From NCBI GenBank assembly GCA_013813075.1, contig JACCSI010000454.1, positions 1 to 9,505 on the forward strand: DNA of 9,505 nucleotides. Direction: 5' to 3'. The DNA is from Acidobacteriota bacterium (GTDB lineage Bacteria; Acidobacteriota; Vicinamibacteria; Vicinamibacterales; UBA2999). Made by a program: the position numbers and the translations under genes. This document shows positions 1-6,200 of this stretch, one piece after another (within the stretch, counting starts at the first letter, position 1; every line of letters starts with the position of its first letter). The notes under the pieces were generated by a model. That model searched no databases and had not been told where the DNA came from. It saw only the letters and a program-made list of their open reading frames with translations.

Positions 1-2
1 AC

Positions 3-473
3 CCGCTGCTGACCGCGCGCGAGTGCCGGCGAGTGCGTCCGCTGGTCCGCGTGGTGTTTGATCGGCGGCTGCGAACGTCACCGGCAGCGCGCCTGTTCTC
101 GACCCTGGCCGAGGGGCCGGTCATAATAATGACCGGCCCGAGTCCACACCGCGTCCCGGGGCGAGCGGCCGCGCTCGAATCTGCCGGAGCGCTCATTGTC
201 GAAACGGCGTCAATTGGCGATGCGCTGCAGAGACTCATCGAGTGGAACGTGTCGACGCTCTTGGTCGAGGGCGGTCCAGTGCTACATGAAGCCTTTGTGG
301 TCGCAGGATTCGTTGACCGCCTGCACCTCATCGTCGCGCCGCACGTGCTGGGCGACGACGGCGTCAAATGGTTAGGCTCGGATGTTCTGTCACCGTCATC
401 GCTGTCGCGACTGACCGCCGAGCCACAAGGACCCGATATTTGGATCGAAGCAGATGTTCACGGGCATAGTTGA
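3..473 (+). CDS. ribD: RibD, C-terminal reductase domain (5' end outside window)
   Basis: Partial gene: the frame is open from base 3 and ends at TGA 471-473, leaving about 156 residues. It matches the C-terminal part of RibD, the bifunctional diaminohydroxyphosphoribosylaminopyrimidine deaminase / 5-amino-6-(5-phosphoribosylamino)uracil reductase of riboflavin synthesis. The visible part is the NADPH-dependent reductase domain (RibD_C, DHFR-like fold). It begins with a PLLTAREC segment followed by PLVRVVFDRRLRT, the usual 'LTvR...PlRVVlDsrlRt' signature. Later come LLVEGGPVLHEAF and DRLHLIVAPHVLG, the conserved 'vEGGp' loop and 'aPxllG' strand near the C-terminus. The zinc-dependent deaminase domain must lie upstream. 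The last 20 nt overlap ribE, so the two are probably translationally coupled. The domain assignment is firm; whether the deaminase half is fused here cannot be seen. Confidence 0.93.
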   Translation, partial: PLLTARECRRVRPLVRVVFDRRLRTSPAARLFSTLAEGPVIIMTGPSPHRVPGRAAALESAGALIVETASIGDALQRLIEWNVSTLLVEGGPVLHEAFVVAGFVDRLHLIVAPHVLGDDGVKWLGSDVLSPSSLSRLTAEPQGPDIWIEADVHGHS

Positions 474-1065
474 AGCAATCGGCACGCTTGTCGAGGTGAA
501 GTCCATGGGGGGCGGGTATCGCGTGCGCATCGAGACGCCGATGGCGTCCGAGTTGAAGCTTGGGGACAGCCTCGCCGTCAACGGGGTCTGCCTGACCGTC
601 ATTCTCACCGACGACGGGGAAGTGCACGCCGACGTCAGCCCCGAGACGGCGCGCGTCACCACGTTGGGGGAATTGCAGCGGGGTCAAGGCGTCAATCTCG
701 AACGATCCATGCGAATGGATGGAAGGGTGGGGGGGCACCTCGTGCAAGGGCACGTGGACGGAGTGGGCAGCATCGAGGAGATGCGTGCGGATTCCGACAG
801 CCACTGGCTCACCATCGGGTATCCCACCAGCCTTGCCGCCTACTTCATCCGCAAAGGGTCGGTGACCGTGGACGGGGTCAGTTTGACGGTCGCGGGACTC
901 GGCGAAAAACAGTTTGACGTGCAGGTCGTGCCTTTCACCTGGCAGCATACGACGCTCGGTGCCCTGCGCGTCGGAGACAAAGTGAACGTCGAGTGCGACA
1001 TGATCGGCAAGTATGTCGTTCGAGCGGTGGAGCTGGCCGGCCAGGGCGGATCGAGGCGTGCGTGA
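454..1065 (+). CDS. ribE: Riboflavin synthase, alpha chain
   Basis: This 203-residue protein, a usual length for the family, converts two molecules of 6,7-dimethyl-8-ribityllumazine into riboflavin and a pyrimidinedione. It starts with the near-invariant MFTGIVEAIG, which fixes the start at ATG 454. Two lumazine-binding (beta-barrel) repeats are visible. The first spans about residues 1-97 and contains VNGVCLTV (42-49), with the Cys typical of the N-terminal barrel. The second spans about 98-200 and contains VDGVSLTV (139-146), where Ser replaces that Cys as expected. GGHLVQGHVDG (93-103) is the linker signature between the barrels. The C-terminal tail after about residue 190 is short and basic. 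The start lies inside the 3' end of ribD and the stop overlaps ribBA (GTGA), so it sits in the middle of a coupled rib operon. The same gene is called ribC in enterobacteria. Confidence 0.97.
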   Translation: MFTGIVEAIGTLVEVKSMGGGYRVRIETPMASELKLGDSLAVNGVCLTVILTDDGEVHADVSPETARVTTLGELQRGQGVNLERSMRMDGRVGGHLVQGHVDGVGSIEEMRADSDSHWLTIGYPTSLAAYFIRKGSVTVDGVSLTVAGLGEKQFDVQVVPFTWQHTTLGALRVGDKVNVECDMIGKYVVRAVELAGQGGSRRA

Positions 1066-2312
1066 ACAGGAAACTGAACTTGAGAATTGCCAAAGGCGCG
1101 CGGGCCGCAAGCCCGTTTGCCCCCATCGAAGAGGCCGTCGCGGCGATTGCTCGCGGCGAGATGGTCATCGTCGCCGACGACGAGGGGCGGGAAAACGAAG
1201 GTGATTTGACGATCGCTGCCGAGAAAATCACGCCCGCGGCCATCAACTTCATGGCGACCTATGGCCGCGGGCTGATCTGTATGCCCATGACCGGCGGCCG
1301 CCTCGACGAGCTCGAGATTCCGTTGCAGGTCGACAAAAACACGACCCCGCTGCATACCGCATTTACGGTGTCGGTCGAGGCCCGTCGGGGCATCAGCAGC
1401 GGCATTTCGGCAGCCGATCGTGCGGTGACCGTCCAAGCCGCGATTCACCCTGCCACCAGGCCCTCCGACCTGGCGCGTCCCGGCCACATGTTTCCCCTGC
1501 GCGGTCGCGATGGGGGAGTCCTGGTGCGTGCCGGACACACCGAGGCGGCCGTGGACTTGGCGCGGATTGCCGGACTGTATCCGGCGGGCGTCATCTGCGA
1601 AATCATGAGCAAGGATGGCACCATGGCACGCGTGCCGGAGCTCACGCGGTTTGCCAAGAAACACAAGCTGCTGATGATTACGGTAGCGGACCTGATCCGC
1701 TATCGCATCCGCACCGAGAGCATGGTGAAGAAGGTCGCGGTCGCAGCGCTGCCGACCGACTACGGGAGTTTCCGCATCCACGGCTTCGAGAGCCTCATCG
1801 ACGAGGAAACGCATCTGGCCCTCGTCAATGGCGACATCGGCGACGGCGAGGGCGTGCTGGTTCGCGTGCATTCGAAGTGTCTGACCGGGGACGTCTTCCA
1901 CTCCGCCCGTTGCGACTGTGGCGCCCAACTTGATGCCGCCATGCGTCGGATTGTGGCCGAGGGACGTGGCGTGCTCCTGTATTTGAATCAGGAAGGGCGT
2001 GGAATTGGGCTGGCCAACAAACTCCGCGCCTACGAACTTCAGGATCAGGGGCTCGACACTGTCGAAGCCAACGAGAAGCTGGGGTTCAAAGCCGACCAGC
2101 GAGACTACGGGATCGGCGTCCAGATCTTGCGCGCGCTGGGGGTCCGTTCGATGCGTTTGCTGAGCAATAACCCGCGCAAAATGGTCGCCATCGAGGGGTA
2201 TGGCCTGACGGTCATGGAATGGCTGCCGCTCGAAGTCCCGGCCTCGGAGCACACGCGCAAGTACCTCAAGACCAAAAAGGACAAGATGGGGCACCGGCTC
2301 GAGTCGGTCTAG
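1062..2312 (+). CDS. ribBA: Bifunctional DHBP synthase / GTP cyclohydrolase II
   Basis: RibBA supplies both precursors of riboflavin: 3,4-dihydroxy-2-butanone 4-phosphate from ribulose 5-phosphate, and the pyrimidine from GTP. GTG 1062 is chosen because it overlaps the ribE stop, has GAGG a few bases upstream and gives 416 residues, about normal length. The RibB half (about 20-215) shows the acidic DDEGRENEGD loop (39-48), GLICMPMT (70-77) and GHTEA around H159-E161, all substrate or metal-binding signatures. The RibA half (about 225-416) shows three zinc-ligand cysteines C273, C284 and C286 in CLTGDVFHSARCDC, QEGRGIGL (310-317), an AYxLQ segment with Y324, and DTVEAN (332-337). LLSNNPRK and a C-terminal YLKTKKDKMGH are also family hallmarks. 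N309 before QEGRG is more often Arg. Both halves look intact. The upstream in-frame extension to 993 lies within ribE and is unlikely to be translated. Confidence 0.97.
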   Translation: MNRKLNLRIAKGARAASPFAPIEEAVAAIARGEMVIVADDEGRENEGDLTIAAEKITPAAINFMATYGRGLICMPMTGGRLDELEIPLQVDKNTTPLHTAFTVSVEARRGISSGISAADRAVTVQAAIHPATRPSDLARPGHMFPLRGRDGGVLVRAGHTEAAVDLARIAGLYPAGVICEIMSKDGTMARVPELTRFAKKHKLLMITVADLIRYRIRTESMVKKVAVAALPTDYGSFRIHGFESLIDEETHLALVNGDIGDGEGVLVRVHSKCLTGDVFHSARCDCGAQLDAAMRRIVAEGRGVLLYLNQEGRGIGLANKLRAYELQDQGLDTVEANEKLGFKADQRDYGIGVQILRALGVRSMRLLSNNPRKMVAIEGYGLTVMEWLPLEVPASEHTRKYLKTKKDKMGHRLESV

Positions 2313-2319
2313 GCCTGCA

Positions 2320-2349
2320 TTGACCACTCCCCAGAAACCCAAGTAAGAT
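2320..2349 (+). promoter_or_regulatory. Candidate sigma70-type promoter of the ffh operon
   Basis: TTGACC (2320-2325) matches five of six bases of the -35 consensus. TAAGAT (2344-2349) matches four of six of the -10, with an 18-nt spacer. It lies in the 68-nt gap between ribBA and ffh, the first real gap after the overlapping rib genes. Transcription would start near 2356, leaving a leader of about 25 nt. No terminator-like hairpin with a T-run was seen in the gap, so read-through from the rib genes is also possible. Sequence match only. Confidence 0.5.
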
Positions 2350-2380
2350 AAGGGTTTGTCCGCAGTCTGTTTGGCCGCTC

Positions 2381-3742
2381 ATGTTCGACGCGCTTAGCAC
2401 TCGCCTCCAAGACGTTTTTCAGTCGCTCAAGGGTGAGACCCGTCTGACCGAGGCGTCGGTCGAAGCGGCGCTTCGCGAAATTCGGCTGGCACTGCTCGAA
2501 GCCGACGTCAATTTCAAGGTTGTCAAGGCGTTCATCGACCGCGTGCGCGACCGCGCGATGGACCAGGCGATTCTCGGCAGCCTGACACCCAGTCAGCAGG
2601 TCGTCAAGATCGTTCGCGACGAGCTGATGGCGTTGTTTGGTGACGCCAAGGGTGGTCTCCAGGAATCGGTGGCGCGTCCGCGCGTCATTCTGATGTTAGG
2701 ACTTCAAGGCTCCGGCAAGACGACCACTTCTTCGAAGCTCGGCAAGTGGCTGCAGAAGCAGGGCCGGCACCCGTTGCTGGTCTCGACCGACGTGCGTCGG
2801 CCAGCGGCCATTCAGCAACTGTCGGTGATGGCGGAAAAGGCCGGCGTGCGCGTGCATGACCCGGTCGGCGAGATGGACCCGGTGGCGCGCGCGACGAGTG
2901 CGATGAGGGCCGCACGGAATACCGGCAACGATGTGGTCATCGTCGATACGGCAGGTCGGCTGCATATCGACGACCAGTTGATGGGCGAGCTGGTCGCGAT
3001 CAAAGACGCCGTTCAGCCGGTCGACTTGCTCTATGTCGCCGATGCGATGACCGGGCAGGACGCGATCAAGAGCGCCGGGGAGTTCAACCGGCAGATCGGG
3101 ATCACCGGCGTGGTCCTGACGAAGATCGATGGAGATGCGCGCGGCGGCGCTGCGCTGTCGGTGGTGTCGGTGGTCGGGGTTCCAATCGCGTTTGTCGGTG
3201 CCGGTGAGCGCATCGAGGACCTTGAAGCGTTCCACGCGGATCGTTTCGTCTCCCGGCTCCTGGGCATGGGCGACGTGCTCTCGCTGATCGAGAAAGCCGA
3301 AGAGGCGATCGACGAGAGCGAGGCGGAGAAACTCGAAGAGAAGATTCGCAAAGGCGGGTTCTCGCTCGATGATTTTCGCAGCCAGCTGAAGACGCTGCGT
3401 AAGATGGGGCCGCTCGAGCATATTCTGGGCATGCTGCCCGGCATGGGGAATCTCAAGCAGCTGGCCGACAACAAACCGGATGAACGGCAACTGCGGCGGA
3501 TCGAAGCCATCATCGGATCGATGACGGCCGACGAACGCAAGCACGCCGACATCCTCGACGGCAGCCGCCGGAAGCGCGTCGCGAAGGGCAGCGGCACGTC
3601 GGTCGAGGATGTCAATCGGTTGTTGAAGCAGTTCAACGAGATGCAGAAGATGCTGAAGATGGTCGGCAACATGACGGGACAGACTGTCGCGGCACCAATG
3701 AAGAAGAAAAAGAAAAAGGGCCCATTCAGCCTGATGAAGTAG
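2381..3742 (+). CDS. ffh: Signal recognition particle protein Ffh (SRP54)
   Basis: Ffh binds the signal peptide of nascent membrane and secreted proteins and, with 4.5S/SRP RNA and FtsY, delivers ribosomes to the translocon. Its 453 residues are family-typical. The N domain (about 1-90) begins MFDALSTRLQDVF and contains the ALLEADVNFKVVK stretch. The G domain (about 100-295) has the P-loop GLQGSGKT (107-114), DVRRPAA (137-143), DTAGR (189-193), TKID (247-250) and the closing GAGE (273-276). The methionine-rich M domain follows, with a GMLPGMGN finger-loop segment (350-357) and the RNA-binding SRRKRVAKGSG helix-turn (395-405) leading into VNRLLKQF. The C-terminus ends in a run of six lysines (441-446), also common. 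The ATG at 2381 fits the family start, but no good Shine-Dalgarno lies close by: the nearest AAGGG (2350-2354) is 26 nt upstream. It heads the SRP/ribosome gene block. Confidence 0.98.
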   Translation: MFDALSTRLQDVFQSLKGETRLTEASVEAALREIRLALLEADVNFKVVKAFIDRVRDRAMDQAILGSLTPSQQVVKIVRDELMALFGDAKGGLQESVARPRVILMLGLQGSGKTTTSSKLGKWLQKQGRHPLLVSTDVRRPAAIQQLSVMAEKAGVRVHDPVGEMDPVARATSAMRAARNTGNDVVIVDTAGRLHIDDQLMGELVAIKDAVQPVDLLYVADAMTGQDAIKSAGEFNRQIGITGVVLTKIDGDARGGAALSVVSVVGVPIAFVGAGERIEDLEAFHADRFVSRLLGMGDVLSLIEKAEEAIDESEAEKLEEKIRKGGFSLDDFRSQLKTLRKMGPLEHILGMLPGMGNLKQLADNKPDERQLRRIEAIIGSMTADERKHADILDGSRRKRVAKGSGTSVEDVNRLLKQFNEMQKMLKMVGNMTGQTVAAPMKKKKKKGPFSLMK

Positions 3743-3756
3743 GGCGAAGTCTGGAG

Positions 3757-3798
3757 GGTGTCAGCACCGCCGCCGGAGAAGGCGCGGGTGTCGCCCGC
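3757..3798 (+). promoter_or_regulatory. Two small hairpins in the rpsP leader
   Basis: Two perfect short inverted repeats occur in the 72-nt ffh-rpsP gap. GGTG (3757-3760) pairs with CACC (3765-3768) around a TCAG loop. GCGGG (3784-3788) pairs with CCCGC (3794-3798) around a TGTCG loop. The second ends 6 nt before the rpsP ribosome-binding site. No T-run follows, so neither is a classic terminator. They could affect translation or RNA processing, but stems this short also arise by chance in GC-rich DNA. Confidence 0.3.
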
Positions 3799-3814
3799 AG
3801 GAAAAAGGAAACAT

Positions 3815-4108
3815 ATGTTGTCGATTCGCATGCGTCGAGCCGGTTCCAAGAAGCGTCCGTTCTATCGCGTCGTCGTCGCGGAAGGACGGGACCCGCGCGA
3901 GGGCGCATTTCACGAAATCCTCGGGACTTACAATCCAAGGACCAAGCCCGCGAAGGTCGAGATCGACCGCGAGCGGTTGAACCATTGGATAAAAAGTGGC
4001 GCGCGTCCCTCGGATACGGTGCGGACGCTACTCGCCCGTCACTTGACGAAGGACAAGAGTCTGGCGACGACTCCGGTGACGGCGGACGCCACCGCCCCCC
4101 AGGCGTAG
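3815..4108 (+). CDS. rpsP: 30S ribosomal protein S16
   Basis: S16 is a small RNA-binding protein of the 30S body needed for ribosome assembly. The ATG at 3815 is chosen because the protein then begins MLSIRMRRAGSKKRPFYRVVVAE, the family N-terminus, and because AAGGAA (3805-3810) sits at ideal distance. A GTG at 3758 in the same frame would add 19 residues with no family counterpart. The 97-residue product shows the S16 body: a GTYNPRTKP turn at about residues 43-51, then WIKSGARPSDTVRTLL. The final 20 or so residues (DKSLATTPVTADATAPQA) are a variable, probably disordered tail. It lies between ffh and khpA, and the khpA start follows its stop by 5 nt. The short leader has two small hairpins, noted separately. 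Confidence 0.96.
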   Translation: MLSIRMRRAGSKKRPFYRVVVAEGRDPREGAFHEILGTYNPRTKPAKVEIDRERLNHWIKSGARPSDTVRTLLARHLTKDKSLATTPVTADATAPQA

Positions 4109-4113
4109 TCATC

Positions 4114-4365
4114 GTGGCCGATCTAAAAGGGCTGGTCGAAGCGGTGGCCAAGGCACTGGCAGACGAACCCCATGCGGTGCGCGTCAGCGAAACCGAGCGG
4201 CGAGGCATGACAGTCATCGAGCTGCAGGTTGCGCCCGGCGACCTCGGCCGGGTCATCGGCCGGCAGGGCCGGACCGCCGCCGCTGTGCGAACGCTGCTGG
4301 CCGCAGCCGCCGAAGGCGAAGGCAAGCGCGCCACACTCGACATTCGCGACGCCGCGGGCCGTTAG
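4114..4365 (+). CDS. khpA: KhpA, small KH-domain RNA-binding protein
   Basis: This 83-residue protein consists of one KH domain. It carries the signature VIELQVAPGDLGRVIGRQGRT, with the GXXG loop as GRQG at residues 49-52, followed by a helix rich in Ala and Leu and the closing strand KRATLDIRD. Members of this family (KhpA, YlqC, older 'UPF0109') bind RNA, and in several bacteria pair with KhpB/Jag to affect cell division and small-RNA biology; KhpB is not in this window. GTG 4114 is chosen because it gives the usual length and a start like the family's, five bases after the rpsP stop. Its ribosome-binding site is poor (only AGG at 4101-4103), so coupling to rpsP is likely. A start at 3985 would place 43 unrelated residues inside the rpsP coding region and is rejected. 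Confidence 0.9.
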   Translation: MADLKGLVEAVAKALADEPHAVRVSETERRGMTVIELQVAPGDLGRVIGRQGRTAAAVRTLLAAAAEGEGKRATLDIRDAAGR

Positions 4366-4374
4366 CCAGGGCCA

Positions 4375-4947
4375 GTGTCGGACGCCTCCGCCCCTGGAAG
4401 CAGACGCGCCCAACCCGAGTGGGATGCTATGGTGCTCGTGGGCTTCGTGACGCGCACGCATGGCACCAAGGGACACGTGATGCTGAAGTCCGAAACCGAC
4501 TTTCCTGAGCAGCGGTTTCGCGTCGGCGCTACGTTGTTCGCCCGGAAGGGTGACGCGACCGTCGAAACGCTCAAAGTGACCGCGGTCAGGTTTCAACAAG
4601 GCCGGCCGGTTATCGGATTGGCAGGCTTTGGCAGCATTGACGAGGCCGAGCGATTGGCCGGCGCGGTGTTGAAGGTGCCGGAGGCGGACCAGCAACCGTT
4701 GCCGCAAGGAACCTATTATCACCACCAGCTGATTGGCTGCGAGGTGGTGACCGGCAACGGCGACCTACTTGGACGCGTCACGGAAGTGCAGGGCGACGGT
4801 GAGGCGTCGCGGCTGGTCGTACGCGGGACGAGAGCCGAGGTGCTGATCCCACTGGTTGACGAGTTTTGTGAGATTGACGTCGCGATCAAGCGCATCGTGG
4901 TCAGACCTCCGGAAGGGCTGCTGGAAGTCAACGGGGAGTGGAGATAG
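4375..4947 (+). CDS. rimM: Ribosome maturation factor RimM
   Basis: RimM assists 16S rRNA processing and 30S head assembly, binding S19. Two domains are visible. The N-terminal RimM barrel (about residues 20-100) starts MVLVGFVTRTHGTKGHVMLKS and continues through TDFPEQRF and RLAGAVLKV. The C-terminal PRC-barrel (about 112-185) runs from GTYYHHQLIGCEV through GRVTEVQGDGEA and VLIPLVDEFCEID to RPPEGLLEV. GTG 4375 gives 190 residues with an 18-residue N-terminal extension containing EWDAM. I keep it because AGGG lies at 4368-4371 and a W-D-x-M segment is, from memory, common in acidobacterial RimM. ATG 4429 would give a shorter protein close to the enterobacterial start and remains possible. 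It follows the khpA stop by 9 nt and precedes trmD, the standard pairing. Confidence 0.94.
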   Translation: MSDASAPGSRRAQPEWDAMVLVGFVTRTHGTKGHVMLKSETDFPEQRFRVGATLFARKGDATVETLKVTAVRFQQGRPVIGLAGFGSIDEAERLAGAVLKVPEADQQPLPQGTYYHHQLIGCEVVTGNGDLLGRVTEVQGDGEASRLVVRGTRAEVLIPLVDEFCEIDVAIKRIVVRPPEGLLEVNGEWR

Positions 4948-4967
4948 GGTAGTCGGACACTTCAACC

Positions 4968-4995
4968 TGAATTGTGAACTGAGAACTTTGAACGT
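4968..4995 (+). repeat. Degenerate 7-nt tandem repeat before trmD
   Basis: Four consecutive heptamers are in register: TGAATTG, TGAACTG, AGAACTT and TGAACGT. The shared core is roughly TGAACTN. They fill most of the 54-nt gap between rimM and trmD and end six bases before the trmD ATG, where no ribosome-binding site is visible. The last unit also forms part of the 8-bp palindrome GAACGTTC (4990-4997). The stretch is AT-richer than its surroundings. It resembles short intergenic heptamer repeats (microsatellite type) known from some bacteria. Function is unknown. Confidence 0.5.
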
Positions 4996-5001
4996 TCCGT
5001 T

Positions 5002-5805
5002 ATGCGCTTCGACATCGTCACGATCTTTCCGGAGATGGTCGAATCGGGGCTCGCGGCCGGCGTCGTTGGGCGCGCCCGACAGAGCGGGTTGTTGGACATC
5101 GTCGTTCACAATCTGCGCGACTTTACGACCGACCGCCACCGCGTCGTCGACGATGTGCCGTTTGGCGGCGGACCGGGGATGGTGTTGAAGCCCGAGCCGT
5201 TGTTTGCTGCAGCCGAGGCGATCGCCGAGCGCCGCGGACCCGCAGATGCGGTGCTGCTGATGTCGCCGGCGGGCAAGCCGTTTACGCAAGCCGATGCGAA
5301 GCGCTTGTCGTATCTCGAGCACCTGGTGGTGCTCTGTGGCCGCTACGAGGGAATTGACGAGCGCGTCCGAGAGCATGTCGCCACCGAGGAGATCTCGATC
5401 GGCGATTATGTGCTGTCGGGTGGTGAAATGCCTGCGCTGGTGGTCGTCGACGCCGTCAGCCGGCTGGTCCCGGGCGTGGTCGGCGATGCACAATCGGTCG
5501 AGGCCGACTCGTTTACGCGAGGCTTGCTGGACCACCCGCACTACACGAGGCCGGCGGAGTTCCGCGGGCATCGGGTGCCGGACGTTCTCGTGTCGGGCCA
5601 TCACGGGGAGATCCGAAAGTGGCGGCAGCGCGAAGCGGTGCGACGCACGGCGCAGCGGCGCCCCGAGCTGCTGGCCGGGGCGGGATTGGACGCAGACGAG
5701 CACGCATTCGTGCGCGAGTTGAGGGATAGTGTGCCGGCCTGCGCACAGGCGAAGGCATCGGCGGGCGAGGGCTGTAGCCCCGCCAGAATAAAAGGGAGCG
5801 AATAG
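5002..5805 (+). CDS. trmD: tRNA (guanine37-N1)-methyltransferase TrmD
   Basis: TrmD uses S-adenosylmethionine to methylate N1 of G37 next to the anticodon, preventing +1 frameshifts. It is a SPOUT-class knotted methyltransferase. The start MRFDIVTIFPEM is the family N-terminus. Also visible are VPFGGGPGMVLKPEP (52-66), the knot/cofactor loops LCGRYEGIDERV (111-122) and EISIGDYVLSGGE (130-142), and DHPHYTRP (177-184), which holds tRNA-binding and catalytic residues. SGHHGEIRKWR (198-208) marks the C-terminal domain. At 267 residues it is some 15-25 longer than usual. The last residues (from about 243) are low-complexity Ala/Gly/Ser and are encoded by hairpin-forming DNA (see other entries), so the original stop may have been lost. 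No clear ribosome-binding site precedes ATG 5002. The stop is 3 nt before rplS. Confidence 0.97.
   Translation: MRFDIVTIFPEMVESGLAAGVVGRARQSGLLDIVVHNLRDFTTDRHRVVDDVPFGGGPGMVLKPEPLFAAAEAIAERRGPADAVLLMSPAGKPFTQADAKRLSYLEHLVVLCGRYEGIDERVREHVATEEISIGDYVLSGGEMPALVVVDAVSRLVPGVVGDAQSVEADSFTRGLLDHPHYTRPAEFRGHRVPDVLVSGHHGEIRKWRQREAVRRTAQRRPELLAGAGLDADEHAFVRELRDSVPACAQAKASAGEGCSPARIKGSE
5737..5784 (+). repeat. Paired hairpin element in the 3' end of trmD
   Basis: Two inverted repeats lie in tandem. GCCTG (5737-5741) pairs with CAGGC (5746-5750) around a CGCA loop. GGCGGG (5760-5765) pairs with CCCGCC (5779-5784), with a 13-base interior that contains a GC-TGTA-GC mini-stem. They encode the atypical C-terminal tail of TrmD and end 9 nt before the rplS ribosome-binding site (GGGAG, 5794-5798). 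An A-rich run, not a T-run, follows, so this is not a standard terminator. It may be a REP-like palindromic repeat or an RNA-processing/attenuation structure; which one is unresolved. Confidence 0.45.
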
Positions 5806-5808
5806 ATC

Positions 5809-6153
5809 ATGGGCGCCATGGAACTGATCGAAAACGGGCAGTTGACGGAACGGCCGCGAATGAAGGCCGGAGACACGGTGCGTGTGCACGTGCGCGTCAA
5901 AGAGGGCGACAAGGAGCGCATCCAGATCTTCGAAGGCGTCATTATCAACCTCCGTCGCGGCGGGGTGCGTGGCTCGTTCACGGTGCGCAAGGTCTCATTT
6001 GGGCAGGGCGTCGAGCGCATCTTTCCGATGCACTCACCGGTCATTCAGAAGGTCGACGTCGTCCGATCCGCCAAGGTCCGTCGCGCGAAGCTGTATTTCC
6101 TTCGCGAACTGAAGGGCAAGGCCGCGCGAATGAAAGAAGTCAAGCGTACCTAG
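5809..6153 (+). CDS. rplS: 50S ribosomal protein L19
   Basis: L19 sits at the 30S-50S interface and contributes to an intersubunit bridge. The 114-residue product matches the family across its length: [19 protein letters not shown] (about residues 21-39), then [42 protein letters not shown] and the basic C-terminal segment [22 protein letters not shown] 5809 is preferred because GGGAG (5794-5798) is 10 nt upstream; the alternative ATG 5818 would be 19 nt away and would only remove three residues. It follows the trmD stop by 3 nt in the conserved rimM-trmD-rplS order. A 6-bp hairpin begins at its stop codon. Confidence 0.97.
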   Translation: MGAMELIENGQLTERPRMKAGDTVRVHVRVKEGDKERIQIFEGVIINLRRGGVRGSFTVRKVSFGQGVERIFPMHSPVIQKVDVVRSAKVRRAKLYFLRELKGKAARMKEVKRT

Positions 6154-6173
6154 GACGCCCGAGCCCAGCGTCC
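6153..6173 (+). other. Small hairpin after rplS
   Basis: GGACGC (6153-6158) pairs perfectly with GCGTCC (6168-6173) around a nine-base loop. The structure begins at the last base of the rplS stop codon. No T-run follows, so it is at most a weak or factor-dependent terminator or an mRNA 3'-end stabiliser. It occupies about half of the 47-nt rplS-rnhB gap, the rest of which holds only the rnhB ribosome-binding site. Confidence 0.3.
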
Positions 6174-6200
6174 CAGGGTGCTTGGTGTGCGGGGATCATT

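Noticed and set aside
728..736. Run of seven G in ribE as a possible phase-variable tract
   Set aside because: It codes the conserved Gly-Gly of GGHLVQGHVDG, is short, and slippage would destroy an essential enzyme.
840..2342. A 500-codon open frame on the minus strand opposite ribE/ribBA
   Set aside because: It is a shadow of the conserved + strand genes in GC-rich DNA: its protein has no recognisable domain and is rich in Arg, His and Asp as expected of antisense frames.
3698..3722. Lysine-codon run at the end of ffh as a programmed frameshift site
   Set aside because: A-runs are at most five long and interrupted by G; there is no proper slippery heptamer with a downstream structure, and Lys-rich Ffh tails are normal.
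2696..3849. Long minus-strand open frames opposite ffh
   Set aside because: They overlap a fully conserved Ffh protein, are low complexity and show no family motifs.
3985..4113. Upstream extension of khpA from ATG 3985
   Set aside because: It would read a second frame inside rpsP and adds residues that KH-domain proteins of this family do not have.
6153..6200. Intrinsic terminator after rplS
   Set aside because: The 6-bp stem has a nine-base loop and no following T-run; kept only as a low-confidence hairpin.
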